Source of the DNA: a virus
DNA length: 39,730 nt
Reading direction: 5' to 3' (one strand)
IMG/VR virus record: IMGVR_UViG_3300009128_000049
Span: 1 to 39,730 of that record
A program made the translations under genes and the position numbers. Shown here in pieces: positions 31,192 through 38,639 of this stretch. A model generated the notes under the pieces. It saw only the letters and a program-made list of their open reading frames with translations. It made no database searches and was not told where the DNA came from. Numbering within the stretch: position 1 is the stretch's first letter; every line of letters begins with the position of its first letter.

Positions 31192-32439
31192 CTATTCCCT
31201 CACCAGCCGCACCAGCGACCCGTCCTGGTGGAGCGAGTACCGCTCGGTAGTCTTCACGTTGGCGTGTCCCAGCATCCGCTGGATCAGCGGGAGCATCGCA
31301 GGGTCGGCACTCCGCGCAGCCGTCGCGCTGGAGTGTCGCGTGCCCTCGCGCACCGGAACTGCCGGCACCTTCGCCGCCTCACACGCCCGCTTCCAGTGAA
31401 CCTCCAGCGCCTTGTGCCCCCACATCCGCCCGGTGGCCCCAGGAAACAGGAACTCCTGCGTCACCCGCGCATCGGTGGGGACGTGCTCCGCGATCCACCC
31501 CGCGAGCTGATCGCTCACCGGCAGCGTCCGCACCCGCCGCGTCTTCGTCCACTCGCGCACGGGGGAGGAGACGAACGGACCAGCCGCCGCCCGCTTGATC
31601 GTCATCCACCCAGCCGGATCGCGGGGGCCTCGCTCCCGTACCACCTCGTACACTTCGGGGCGCAAGGCTCGCGCCTCTGAGGGGCGAAGCCAGAGGTTCG
31701 CGAGGGCGAGGAAGATCCCCCGACGACCCGGCGGGATGGCCTCGAGGACTGCCGTCTGCTGGGCTGGGGCGAGAAGCTGGGGGGCATGCTCCGGCATCCT
31801 GATCGACGGGAAGTCGGGAACGGCGTGGAACTCCTGCCGCATCTTCAGCCAGCCCATCATCGCCCGCATGGTGGCGAGGATGTTGCGGACGGTGCCGGGG
31901 GCGAGGCCTTGCGTCTGGAGATCCATCGCCCAGTCGTGGAGGTGGCGGGTGCGGATCTCGTGAACGCCGACGCCTTGCCACCGCCCGAAGTGCTTCTCGA
32001 TCTTGCCGGTTATGTGGCGCACGCTCAACTCGGCGATCTCGCCGGCCCGCGCCCGCTCGTCCTGGTGCTCGAGCCACCGCTCGGCGCAGGCGAGGACGTG
32101 GTATCTGCCGGTGGGGCGGAAACTGTCGAGCACGGCTTCGAGGGGCTCGCCCTGGGCCACCCGCACCCGGATGTGGTGCAGCGCGTCGCGGGCGGTGTCG
32201 GCGTCGCGGATGGGCATCGGCCCTGCGGGGCCGGGAATGGAGTTGATCCGCCCTACCCTCTCGGGGATGCCCAGTCGGCGCGCTTCCTTGCGGAAGTCGA
32301 GCTCGTACCTCTGCACCCCCGAGGGGGTACGCCTACCTTGGATTCGCCCGTACTCTCGCATGGCTGCCCATGCTTGTACCCCAAGCGGCAGCGGCGTGGA
32401 ACCCGCGAAAGTGGGGCGTAAGTCGAGCGCTGCGCTCAC
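31192..32439 (-). CDS. int: tyrosine integrase
   Basis: This 415-residue protein performs site-specific recombination between phage and host attachment sites. An N-terminal arm-binding/core-binding part occupies residues 1-215. The catalytic domain has Arg252 (WLRPSEARAL), Lys299 (WTKTRRVR), Arg368-His369 (REGTRHSSATA), His392 (MLGHANVKTTERY) and nucleophile Tyr401. In the second box the usual first His is Glu, as in a known EGT(R/K)H subgroup. GTG 32439 overlaps the previous stop. Its first 14 codons are duplicated at 33884-33926. An attachment site next to the gene is expected but cannot be pinned down. Confidence 0.92.
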   Translation of the reverse strand: MSAALDLRPTFAGSTPLPLGVQAWAAMREYGRIQGRRTPSGVQRYELDFRKEARRLGIPERVGRINSIPGPAGPMPIRDADTARDALHHIRVRVAQGEPLEAVLDSFRPTGRYHVLACAERWLEHQDERARAGEIAELSVRHITGKIEKHFGRWQGVGVHEIRTRHLHDWAMDLQTQGLAPGTVRNILATMRAMMGWLKMRQEFHAVPDFPSIRMPEHAPQLLAPAQQTAVLEAIPPGRRGIFLALANLWLRPSEARALRPEVYEVVRERGPRDPAGWMTIKRAAAGPFVSSPVREWTKTRRVRTLPVSDQLAGWIAEHVPTDARVTQEFLFPGATGRMWGHKALEVHWKRACEAAKVPAVPVREGTRHSSATAARSADPAMLPLIQRMLGHANVKTTERYSLHQDGSLVRLVRE

Positions 32440-32440
32440 C
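32398..32440 (-). repeat. duplicated integrase start, copy B
   Basis: These 43 bases match 33884-33926 with five mismatches; the first 21 are exact. Here they form the start of the intact integrase (GTG and the codons for SAALDLRPTFAGS). The other copy is a stub. Confidence 0.8.
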
Positions 32441-32651
32441 AGGAGGCCCTCGAAATCGCCCCAGGAGCGCCGATCTCCCTCGTGGAGGTGCTACCGGACC
32501 CCTCTGAGTGCTTTCGCCATCCCTTCGCCTGAGGAACGCGGCCAGGGGGCCAGCAGATGGGACAGATCCACTCTCCCACCGGCTCGCAGCCCTTCCGACG
32601 GTTCGGATGCCCCGCGGGAAGGTCGGGGTAGTCGGCGTTCCCCTTAGCCAC
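32436..32651 (-). CDS. small Cys-motif protein between methyltransferase and integrase
   Basis: This 71-residue protein starts at GTG 32651, overlapping the methyltransferase stop, and its own stop overlaps the integrase GTG. Residues 22-33 read CEPVGEWICPIC, a possible zinc site. The C-terminal half is Gly/Ser/Arg-rich and probably disordered. Overlap at both ends argues for translation in series with its neighbours. No family recognised. Confidence 0.55.
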   Translation of the reverse strand: MAKGNADYPDLPAGHPNRRKGCEPVGEWICPICWPPGRVPQAKGWRKHSEGSGSTSTREIGAPGAISRASW

Positions 32652-33609
32652 CGATGGCCTCTTTCGCCGTCACGACGAAGACCGCCGCGACCTGCGGAAC
32701 GATCGCATTGCCCGCACCCCGCAGGAGCCCCACTCTTTCGGATACCCCATGAGCCACAGGGAAAAGTGCGGGTTCAACCGGAATCCGCCTCTGGTTGCCG
32801 TCTCGGCAGAGGTGCCAGCGGCATGGCACACCCGCCCAAGCAGGGCATTCTCCGAGGTGTTCTCGCAACTCTTGGCGGTCCCATCCTTGTGATCGCGGGT
32901 TGTCGGCGTCGGCCAACCCGATAGAAGTTCCGCCTGGTCCTCCAACTTCCTCAGGCCGCCGCCCGGGGTGTTTCGCTCGCAACCCCCACCGCTGGGGAGT
33001 TTTGGGGTCTGCCAACCTGCGACTGTATGTACCTGTAGTCGCAGGTTGGCAGGGTCTCGCTGCAACTCCGATGGGCTCGCGTCTCCATGTTTCGCATCCT
33101 GCTCTGTCGGTGTGCCCCACCCACCATAAGCGTTGGCGGATGTGCGGGGCGCCGACGCCCGCAGCGCACAAATCTGCGGCCCCGACCGCGTATCCCATGC
33201 CCTCCAAGTCAGTTCGTACTCCTTCGACCCACGCTCGCCCATCAGTCGACGCAACCTGCTCGCCAAAGATGATTGAAGGTCGGCGCTGGGCGATGAGCCA
33301 CCGAAAAGCGGGCCATAGGTGTCTCTCGTCGTCAATTCCTTCGCCTTTCCCGGCGACACTGAATGGCTGACAAGGGCACGATCCGGTCCAGATGGGTTGG
33401 TCGTCGGGCCAATGAGCCATCTGGAGTGCGTAAGACCATCCGCCAATGCCTGCGAAAAAGTGACACTGGAGAAATCCGTTGAGGTCGGATGGGCAAACCT
33501 CTGTGATGCTCCTTTCGTCAACCTCTCCCTCTGCAATCAACCGCCGCGCAATCAACTCTCGCAGCCATGCTGCGGCGCGCGGGTCGTTCTCGTTGTAGTA
33601 GGCCGCCAA
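32644..33609 (-). CDS. C5-cytosine DNA methyltransferase
   Basis: This 321-residue enzyme has the ordered motifs of C5-cytosine methyltransferases: I FAGIGG (residues 52-57), IV PCQPFS with catalytic Cys80, VI EQV (117-119, Gln for the usual Asn), VIII PHIRQRLWWVG (155-165) and X GNAIVPQ (about 302-308). It transfers a methyl group from SAM to DNA, here probably for protection against restriction. The target-recognition region contains repeated LAD(A/P)-like segments. The start TTG 33609 is the first usable in-frame codon; the frame continues upstream to TGA at 33652. A second open frame lies inside it. Confidence 0.88.
   Translation of the reverse strand: MAAYYNENDPRAAAWLRELIARRLIAEGEVDERSITEVCPSDLNGFLQCHFFAGIGGWSYALQMAHWPDDQPIWTGSCPCQPFSVAGKGEGIDDERHLWPAFRWLIAQRRPSIIFGEQVASTDGRAWVEGVRTDLEGMGYAVGAADLCAAGVGAPHIRQRLWWVGHTDRAGCETWRREPIGVAARPCQPATTGTYSRRLADPKTPQRWGLRAKHPGRRPEEVGGPGGTSIGLADADNPRSQGWDRQELREHLGECPAWAGVPCRWHLCRDGNQRRIPVEPALFPVAHGVSERVGLLRGAGNAIVPQVAAVFVVTAKEAIGG
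32670..33536 (-). CDS. alternate-frame open frame inside the C5 methyltransferase gene (possible dual coding)
   Basis: A 288-codon frame on the same strand, in another phase, lies wholly within the methyltransferase gene. Its product contains ordered segments I recall from many independently annotated hypothetical proteins: SPSADLQSSLASRLRRL, LTWRAWDTRSGPQICALRAS, three GWxTPxxxD/K-type blocks (GWGTPTEQDAKHGD, GWQTPKLPSGG, GWPTPTTRDHKDG) and NPHFSLWLMGYPKEW. Either it is a real overlapping gene, or it reflects conservation of the main frame. Starts are TTG only. I keep it as possible. Confidence 0.4.
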   Translation of the reverse strand: MQRERLTKGASQRFAHPTSTDFSSVTFSQALADGLTHSRWLIGPTTNPSGPDRALVSHSVSPGKAKELTTRDTYGPLFGGSSPSADLQSSLASRLRRLMGERGSKEYELTWRAWDTRSGPQICALRASAPRTSANAYGGWGTPTEQDAKHGDASPSELQRDPANLRLQVHTVAGWQTPKLPSGGGCERNTPGGGLRKLEDQAELLSGWPTPTTRDHKDGTAKSCENTSENALLGRVCHAAGTSAETATRGGFRLNPHFSLWLMGYPKEWGSCGVRAMRSFRRSRRSSS

Positions 33610-33651
33610 TGGCTCATACCGCCCCTCTTGGATCAGCCCCCGGAAACCAGA

Positions 33652-33756
33652 TCAGCTCCCCGCCCCCCGGAGGGCGCCGCGAGTACGCAAGCTGCGGTGT
33701 TCTTCGTATGCAGCCACGGCGGCATCGATCTTGTCTTTGGGTAGGGGCGCAGGCAT
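33652..33756 (-). CDS. 34-residue ORF upstream of the methyltransferase, possibly truncated HTH
   Basis: From ATG 33756 the frame reads MPAPLPKDKIDAAVAAYEEH and ends at TGA 33652. The first 25 residues look like the opening of a small HTH protein (a KIDAAVAAYEEHxSLR start is common). The stop is followed in frame, after 14 more codons, by the methyltransferase TTG. So this could be a lost N-terminal extension, a decayed gene or a short leader peptide. No clear ribosome site was seen. Confidence 0.35.
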   Translation of the reverse strand: MPAPLPKDKIDAAVAAYEEHRSLRTRGALRGAGS

Positions 33757-33777
33757 TATGCGTACCCCAAGATCGAC

Positions 33778-33926
33778 AGCACCAGCCCGCTCACCGCGCG
33801 CCCCCGTTGGCTAACCATCGTCCATCAACTCCCTCGATTCCGGGCACTACAGCCCCTCTCCCTGCGGCAAGCGGGAGGCGTGCGGAACCCGCGAAAGTGG
33901 GGCGAAGGTCGGGCGCTGCGGTCACC
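33778..33926 (-). repeat. duplicated element, copy C: integrase start joined to the post-integrase element
   Basis: This stretch unites two repeats that are separate around the intact integrase: the 43-bp integrase start (33884-33926) and the 88-bp post-integrase element (33778-33865). They are only 18 bases apart. It looks like an integrase locus from which nearly all the coding part was lost. TTGGCTAACCATCG (33807-33820) recurs at 31177-31190. Confidence 0.75.
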
Positions 33927-33973
33927 GCGAGTTCTCGCCCTGGGAGGCACTCTGGGGCCGGGTCACGCGCCAT
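33791..33973 (-). pseudogene. integrase 5' stub / decayed frame
   Basis: On the minus strand, GTG 33925 opens a frame encoding VTAAPDLRPTFAGSARLPLA, which matches the integrase start (SAALDLRPTFAGSTPLPL). It then runs on into unrelated sequence and ends NGGAR at TGA. An in-frame ATG at 33973 overlaps the end of the N4/N6 methyltransferase and would add 16 residues. I read it as a remnant after deletion of an integrase body; a newly made small gene is possible. Confidence 0.55.
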
Positions 33974-34847
33974 CCAGCGCGAACAACTCGCCCAAGGCTA
34001 GCTGCTCCGCGTGCTTCAGGTTCTTCACGGCGATCTCGTAGTATTCCTCCTTCAGTTCCATCCCGACGAATCGCCTCCCTGCTTTGACCGCCTCAAATCC
34101 CTCACTTCCGATCCCCGCGAACGGCGAGAGCACCACGTCGCCCGGGTTCGACCACAGCCGAACGCACCGCTGGATCAGGTCGAGCTGAAGCGGGCAGATG
34201 TGGCGCTCGTCATCTTCGCCGCGGGCCTCGGCGACGTTGAGAGTATTGGTCTCCCTGATCCCGTACCAGACCGGGTGCGCCCACTTGATCCATTCCTCGT
34301 TCGACACGTCCGTCTTGACTGGCTCCGCGCTCTCCCCGGGTGCCCGGAAGAGCAGCACGTAATCCGCCATCGCGGGCCGGCTCCACGTCGAGTCCTTGTT
34401 CTTCTGGATGAACATCAGGGCTTTGGCCTTTGTGCGGATCGCCTGCGCTTGCGGGTTCTTGTCTACAACGATCTCCCCGTCGTAAATCCACCCGGCCTCG
34501 ACGTGATGCCTCACCACATCTGCCCGGAAGTCTCGCCACCCGATGACGCCATGAGTGGCCTTCGTGGTCGTGATCTGCTGGACGTGGACGCAGGAACGGC
34601 GGGCGGGTTTCGTGGAGCGCAGGATCTCCTGAATCACGAAAGAATAGTGCTCGAAGAACTGGTCATAACTATCGGAGTTCCCTAGGTCGCGCTCGCTCGC
34701 GGTGTAGGTGTAGAGAGACGCGAACGGTGGCGAATACACCGACAGTCCGACACTTTCATCGGGAACCCCGCGGAGTGCTTCGCAGCAGTCCGCGCGATAG
34801 ATCACCCACCCTTCGCCATGTGTCTGCCCGATCACGGTATGGGTCAT
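33963..34847 (-). CDS. N4/N6 (amino) DNA methyltransferase
   Basis: This 294-residue protein carries the beta-class signatures: motif IV SPPF (residues 39-42, after VGLSVY) and motif I SPFAGIGSEGFEAVKAG (241-257) followed by FVGMEL. SPPF favours N4-cytosine methylation, though N6-adenine members exist. The middle is the target-recognition part. It is the last intact gene of the leftward chain and overlaps the MazG-like gene by 4 bases. With the C5 enzyme, it would help the phage avoid host restriction. Confidence 0.88.
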   Translation of the reverse strand: MTHTVIGQTHGEGWVIYRADCCEALRGVPDESVGLSVYSPPFASLYTYTASERDLGNSDSYDQFFEHYSFVIQEILRSTKPARRSCVHVQQITTTKATHGVIGWRDFRADVVRHHVEAGWIYDGEIVVDKNPQAQAIRTKAKALMFIQKNKDSTWSRPAMADYVLLFRAPGESAEPVKTDVSNEEWIKWAHPVWYGIRETNTLNVAEARGEDDERHICPLQLDLIQRCVRLWSNPGDVVLSPFAGIGSEGFEAVKAGRRFVGMELKEEYYEIAVKNLKHAEQLALGELFALDGA

Positions 34848-35101
34848 CGCATCCCGCTTCGCTTTAGTGTCGCCTCATTCTCGTCGGTGAGGCTGGCCGC
34901 GAGGCGCCAAGCCACCGCGGCCACCTGGCACGCTTCCATCTGTACCACCACATCGCAGTTGGATCGGATTGCGTCCAGCAACTCGGCCACTTCCTCGGCA
35001 AGCACGCCGTAGCCTTCGTGGGCACTCGTGAACGGTCCGTACTTGACCTGCGCCTCGCGCATCTCTTCGTCTATCCTCTGGTCGACTTCTGCGGTGGTCA
35101 T
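34844..35101 (-). CDS. MazG-like nucleotide pyrophosphohydrolase
   Basis: This 85-residue all-helical protein has the pattern of small MazG-like NTP pyrophosphohydrolases: YGPFTSAHEGYGVLAEEVAE with Glu36, Glu37 and Glu40, and a later helix VQMEACQVAAVAWRLAASL. Such enzymes hydrolyse (d)NTPs to monophosphates and can clear modified nucleotides or lower alarmones. The second acidic pair is only partly visible, so activity is not certain. ATGA overlaps at both ends. Confidence 0.72.
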   Translation of the reverse strand: MTTAEVDQRIDEEMREAQVKYGPFTSAHEGYGVLAEEVAELLDAIRSNCDVVVQMEACQVAAVAWRLAASLTDENEATLKRSGMR

Positions 35102-36462
35102 GTGGCCTCCATGAATGAGGGAAGTTGCATCGCGTGGTTCGCTTTGTAGGGAACGGTCCCTCGCAGCGTTCCGTGAACCGCCTCTAACTCTGCATCGCGC
35201 ATGTAGCGGATAGTCTCCTCGGCCTGCATATGTGCGTCAGATTCCTTCCGCAGGACGTTCCGTACCACGTCCTCTTCAGAGTCGCTGGTCACGATCCACA
35301 CCGACACGGGGGAGCGTTGGCCGAACCTCCAGCATCGGCGGATCGCCTGGTAGTACTGCTCATAGGAGTCTCCGAGCCCGAGGAACGCCATTCGGTGGCA
35401 GTGCTGCCAGTTCATCCCCCATCCGAAGATAGACGGCTTCGAGATGAGTACCCGTGCGCGCTCTGATTTCCATGCGTCATGTCGATCTCGGCGTGAGTCT
35501 TCACCGTCGGTCCCTTCAATCAGTACCGCTTCGTCTCCGAGCGACTCTTTCAGCTTGCGCCCCTCATCGTTCAGTCCGCACCATACGAGCCATTGCCCGG
35601 GGGTCGATTCGACGAGATCAGCGCACGCGGCTACCCGCTGATCTAGCGTCCTCTTCCTGGCCTCCGATCTCCCGGTGATCCCCGATAGCTTCCCGATCGG
35701 AAACAGCATCCCGTCTGGCGTGTATCCCGCCTCGACCGTCAACGAGTGAATCTCCAGCGGTGGCAGGTTAAACCCGGAGTCATCGAAATCGAGATCGCTC
35801 GGGCGCCGCAGGTACAACCCCCACGTCGCGAGCCATCGCCAAAAGGATTCGCGGGCGTGCCCTTTGAGTCGCCATATCCGTTCGTCATGCACGAAGAACG
35901 TCGCGAGCATCTCAACCCTGCTCATTGCGCCGAGGAACTCCGCATGATTCGCAAGTTCGGCGATTTCGTTCGGGGCGGGGGTGGCCGTACAGCAGAGCCG
36001 ATAGGGGATGTCGGTGAACTCGCGTATCAGCATCGTGCGGGTCTTCCCGTCGAGGCTCTTCAGGATGCTCGACTCATCTAGGACTATCGCTCCATATTCA
36101 TCGTGTCCGATGAATCGCTTGAGCCTCTCATAGTTGGTGATCCAGATACCCGGGAGAGACATCGGCTCCGTGCAGTACGTTACGCGGATGCCCATCTGTC
36201 GCGCCTCTTCGATGGTCTGATCGGCAACGCAGAGAGGAGCCACGATCAGCGAATGCGCAGCCATCTGGGAAGCCCACTCGATCTGCATCCGTGTCTTCCC
36301 GAGGCCACAGTCTGCGAAGATCGCAGCTCGCCCGCGTCGGATCGCCCACTCCGTGATCGCGGATTGGAACGGGTAAAGCGAGGGGTGGAGTGACCGGGGC
36401 TCAATCCCGCTCGCCGGGACAGGGTAAGACTTGCTCGCGATGAAGTCCGTGTAGTCGCTCAC
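35098..36462 (-). CDS. SNF2-like SF2 helicase / translocase
   Basis: This 454-residue ATPase has motif I DCGLGKT (residues 51-57), motif II LDESS (128-132, DE box with Ser variants), motif III TATP (159-162) and motif VI QAIRRCWRFGQ (372-382), the last typical of SNF2-type proteins. It lacks a nuclease domain. In phages such helicases are encoded near recombination and methylation genes and act in replication, repair or DNA remodelling. It overlaps both neighbours by 4 bases. Confidence 0.88.
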   Translation of the reverse strand: MSDYTDFIASKSYPVPASGIEPRSLHPSLYPFQSAITEWAIRRGRAAIFADCGLGKTRMQIEWASQMAAHSLIVAPLCVADQTIEEARQMGIRVTYCTEPMSLPGIWITNYERLKRFIGHDEYGAIVLDESSILKSLDGKTRTMLIREFTDIPYRLCCTATPAPNEIAELANHAEFLGAMSRVEMLATFFVHDERIWRLKGHARESFWRWLATWGLYLRRPSDLDFDDSGFNLPPLEIHSLTVEAGYTPDGMLFPIGKLSGITGRSEARKRTLDQRVAACADLVESTPGQWLVWCGLNDEGRKLKESLGDEAVLIEGTDGEDSRRDRHDAWKSERARVLISKPSIFGWGMNWQHCHRMAFLGLGDSYEQYYQAIRRCWRFGQRSPVSVWIVTSDSEEDVVRNVLRKESDAHMQAEETIRYMRDAELEAVHGTLRGTVPYKANHAMQLPSFMEAT

Positions 36463-36782
36463 GCGGCGTCCTTCTCTGGCGCAGCCCCCGGAAACCAGAT
36501 CCGCGGCTTCGTCCCCTGCCCCACCGGACGCGCCCGCTTGTCCTCCGCGATCTTGTGCATCCGCTTGCCGATCTGGTGCGCGTCGAGCTCCGGGATCACA
36601 TCGGCGAGTCCGTGGACATTGCGGCCCGGGTGCAGCCGGATCGCCTCCACGATGAGATCTTCGTGGCGCGCGAACTCACCGCTTGCGGTTCCGTCCTCGC
36701 CAGCCTTCATGCTGCTCGCCGGACCCTCGCGGCGGGAGAGCGGGCGGGCCTTGTAGTTGAGTGCGAGTTGGTCGCGAGTCAT
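36459..36782 (-). CDS. winged-helix-like small protein
   Basis: This 107-residue protein begins MTRDQLALNYKARPLSRREG. The segment HEDLIVEAIRLHPGRNVHGL...IPELDAHQIGKRMHKIAED reads like a winged-helix domain. It ends KPRIWFPGAAPEKDAA, a beta-wing-like tail. It is placed between the recombination-type protein and the helicase and overlaps both, so it is likely an accessory or DNA-binding partner. No specific family. Confidence 0.6.
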   Translation of the reverse strand: MTRDQLALNYKARPLSRREGPASSMKAGEDGTASGEFARHEDLIVEAIRLHPGRNVHGLADVIPELDAHQIGKRMHKIAEDKRARPVGQGTKPRIWFPGAAPEKDAA

Positions 36783-37612
36783 CAGAAGGCCCCCGCGTCG
36801 CCCAGTTCCGGCTGCCCCGCGTCGGCCTCCGAGTTCTCGCTCTGCGCCCTGTCATTGATGATCGCGAGACAGGACACGACCCGACCGAGATCGTTCTCGT
36901 TCTTCGCGGCCCACTTCCCGTCGGGATCTTCCTTGATCTTCTCGCGGAGCCAGCCCGCCATGTACTCGAGGTAGCTGTAGCGCTCGCCACCGACAGAGCC
37001 CTCGCTCACCCACTCCCAGGTCTTCCCCGCGTACTTCTTACCGATCATGTTCGTCCGCAGCCACGTCTCCCCCTCGGGTGCGGCGGACTCCCGCGGCGGC
37101 TCCTGCGTCGGGTACTCACGAGCGGGGGGGTGGTACTCGGCGGGAGCGTCCCGGTTGATCTCGTCCGCGCTCACCTCGCCGAACCCGACGAGGTTGGAGA
37201 TGGCCCGGTTGATCGCTCGCGTCGCAGCGTGCGCACGGACGTTGTGAACGGTCGCCACCATCCCCTTCTTTTCACTCGCGAAGCAGGCACCGTCACCGTC
37301 CATGCGTCGCCCGTTCGGGGCGGTTGCTCGCGCCATCGCGAGGTAGCCCCAGTCCCCATCCTCGAGGACTTCCTTGCGAGGCTCGCCGAGGAGTTCCACG
37401 TCGATGTTGAACGCCGTGGCGACGCCCATCCAGTACATCTTCTTCCGGTGATCTTTCCCGCTGATGTTGACGATGCACTCGGGCATGGCCTTATCGAGGA
37501 TGTCCTGAATCCTCTGGTATTCGGCGACGGCGAGCTCCACGTCAGCGGACGCTCGGACGATGCCGGTCTCCTGCGGTTCGGCTATCACGAGTTCACTTGC
37601 GGTGTCGCTCAT
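36782..37612 (-). CDS. single-strand annealing / recombination protein (putative)
   Basis: This 276-residue protein has an N-terminal region with strand-turn-strand character (PECIVNISGKDHRKKMYWMG). The segment HNVRAHAATRAINRAISNLV, ending GFGEVSADEI, resembles the core of Rad52/ERF-type phage annealing proteins. A Pro-rich linker (residues 165-195) precedes a C-terminal domain (GKKYAGKTWEWVSEGSVGG), as in several annealing proteins. It is followed by a helicase gene, fitting a recombination module. ATG 37612 has AGGAGG seven bases upstream. Confidence 0.62.
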   Translation of the reverse strand: MSDTASELVIAEPQETGIVRASADVELAVAEYQRIQDILDKAMPECIVNISGKDHRKKMYWMGVATAFNIDVELLGEPRKEVLEDGDWGYLAMARATAPNGRRMDGDGACFASEKKGMVATVHNVRAHAATRAINRAISNLVGFGEVSADEINRDAPAEYHPPAREYPTQEPPRESAAPEGETWLRTNMIGKKYAGKTWEWVSEGSVGGERYSYLEYMAGWLREKIKEDPDGKWAAKNENDLGRVVSCLAIINDRAQSENSEADAGQPELGDAGAF

Positions 37613-37788
37613 TTCGTCCTCCTAGAATCGTGCCCGCCCGGTGGTCTCTTCACTCCGATACCCTTGATGAGTTCGGCGTCCACCGGACGGGCTCCCGCTG
37701 CGCTGAATCCCGACTTCCTTGCGCAGCAGGTACGGCGACGACCCTCGCCACCGAAAGAAAAGCGCGACCCCCGCGCCGACGGGTGCAT
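37609..37788 (-). CDS. possible 59-residue protein overlapping the recombination gene
   Basis: The region 37613-37828 has open frames in all three leftward phases, so the real one is uncertain. This one starts at ATG 37788, encodes MHPSARGSRFSFGGEGRRRT and ends at a TGA overlapping the recombination gene's ATG (ATGA), in keeping with the rest of the chain. A second frame, starting at ATG 37832, overlaps the stop of the 25-residue peptide and runs to 37650. Neither has a clear family. Confidence 0.3.
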   Translation of the reverse strand: MHPSARGSRFSFGGEGRRRTCCARKSGFSAAGARPVDAELIKGIGVKRPPGGHDSRRTK

Positions 37789-37828
37789 CCCCCAGAACAG
37801 GGGCGCCGATGACGAGGGTCGCGGGGGG

Positions 37829-37906
37829 TCATACCAGCCACCACGCGCCGACCGCGCACGCGACAGCGATGAAAGCGAGAATGGCGTCGTAGCTGATCGG
37901 TGTCAT
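37829..37906 (-). CDS. 25-residue membrane peptide
   Basis: ATG 37906, in an ATGA overlap with the preceding stop, encodes MTPISYDAILAFIAVACAVG then AWWLV. This is a short lead and a single hydrophobic helix of about 18 residues. Tight coupling to the zinc/transmembrane protein suggests translation. Single-helix micro-proteins commonly adjust a membrane partner; here the partner could be the upstream membrane protein. Function unknown. Confidence 0.5.
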   Translation of the reverse strand: MTPISYDAILAFIAVACAVGAWWLV

Positions 37907-38217
37907 TGCAGGAGCCTCGGGATCGCTGCCGCGACGATCTCCGCGAGCAGGTAGAGGCCCAGCGCCCCGACCGCCCACACCAGCCCGAGCAGGCCCGCTG
38001 TCTCCAGCGCGTCGCGCCAGCCGCGGAACAGGCCGGGGAGGGCGACGCGAGCGGGACTCGCCCAGGCCGGCAGCAGCTTCGGCTCGCCGAACTCCGTCGC
38101 GAGGCAGCCGACACAAATACTGTGACTCTCGCCCGTCTCGCCGCGCCCATCCTTCGTACCGAGGTCGGCAGCGCACCAGCCGCAGCGGATGCGGAGTTCG
38201 GTAACCGCAGAACTCAT
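37903..38217 (-). CDS. zinc-ribbon membrane protein
   Basis: The 104-residue protein has a four-Cys site, CGWC (residues 12-15) and CVGC (35-38), followed by a linker and a hydrophobic C-terminal helix (ETAGLLGLVWAVGALGLYLL, about residues 71-92). It is therefore a membrane-anchored protein with a zinc head. It overlaps the upstream Cys-rich gene and the downstream micro-peptide by 4 bases each. No family recognised. Confidence 0.65.
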   Translation of the reverse strand: MSSAVTELRIRCGWCAADLGTKDGRGETGESHSICVGCLATEFGEPKLLPAWASPARVALPGLFRGWRDALETAGLLGLVWAVGALGLYLLAEIVAAAIPRLLQ

Positions 38218-38639
38218 CGCTTCACCCTCGCGAAGTTGTCGAGCACCGCGGCGAAGATCGGATGGACGCGAGAGGGTGACGACTGCGCCACCTCGGCCAA
38301 GTGCTCCGCGTGGTCGATCGCGTCGTCACTCGGCCCCGGCTGCCTGATGCCGTCGATCTCCTCGCGCTCGCGGTTGCAGGAGGCGCAGAGAAGCTCACCG
38401 TCGCCCACCTCCACGAGCCGGTTGCTCGTGGCGATGTCGATCCCGTGCTCGCCCTTCGTCAGGCGCTCGGGGCCGCAGCCGCAGTCAGCGCAGCGGCGCG
38501 GGGGGCGGTTCTCGGGGAACTCTCGAGGTGCGCAGTCGATCAAGCAGGCGTAGCAGTAGCGCTTGCCGTCGGCGCCGGTCGTCTCTGCCGGGGTCGCGCA
38601 CATCGGCGTAGAGCAGGTGAGCGGGTTGTAGGTCGGCAT
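38214..38639 (-). CDS. multi-Cys zinc protein, HNH-like
   Basis: This 141-residue protein starts MPTYNPLTCSTPMCATPAET. The start is fixed by a TGATG overlap with the upstream gene. It has several Cys pairs: CYAC (29-32), CADC (50-53), CASC (85-88, followed by NRE). The stretch CADCGCG...KGEHGIDI...LLCASCNRE resembles the zinc frame of HNH endonucleases, but the catalytic His-His/Asn set is incomplete, so a structural zinc protein is as likely. The tail is helical. Confidence 0.6.
   Translation of the reverse strand: MPTYNPLTCSTPMCATPAETTGADGKRYCYACLIDCAPREFPENRPPRRCADCGCGPERLTKGEHGIDIATSNRLVEVGDGELLCASCNREREEIDGIRQPGPSDDAIDHAEHLAEVAQSSPSRVHPIFAAVLDNFARVKR

Noticed and set aside
31010-33926. 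Repeats around the integrase module as attL/attR of the phage
   Set aside because: Both copies lie inside the phage gene order on the same side of the early operon, and phage genes continue on both sides, so they cannot be the ends of the integrated phage. They remain candidates for recombination of a module.
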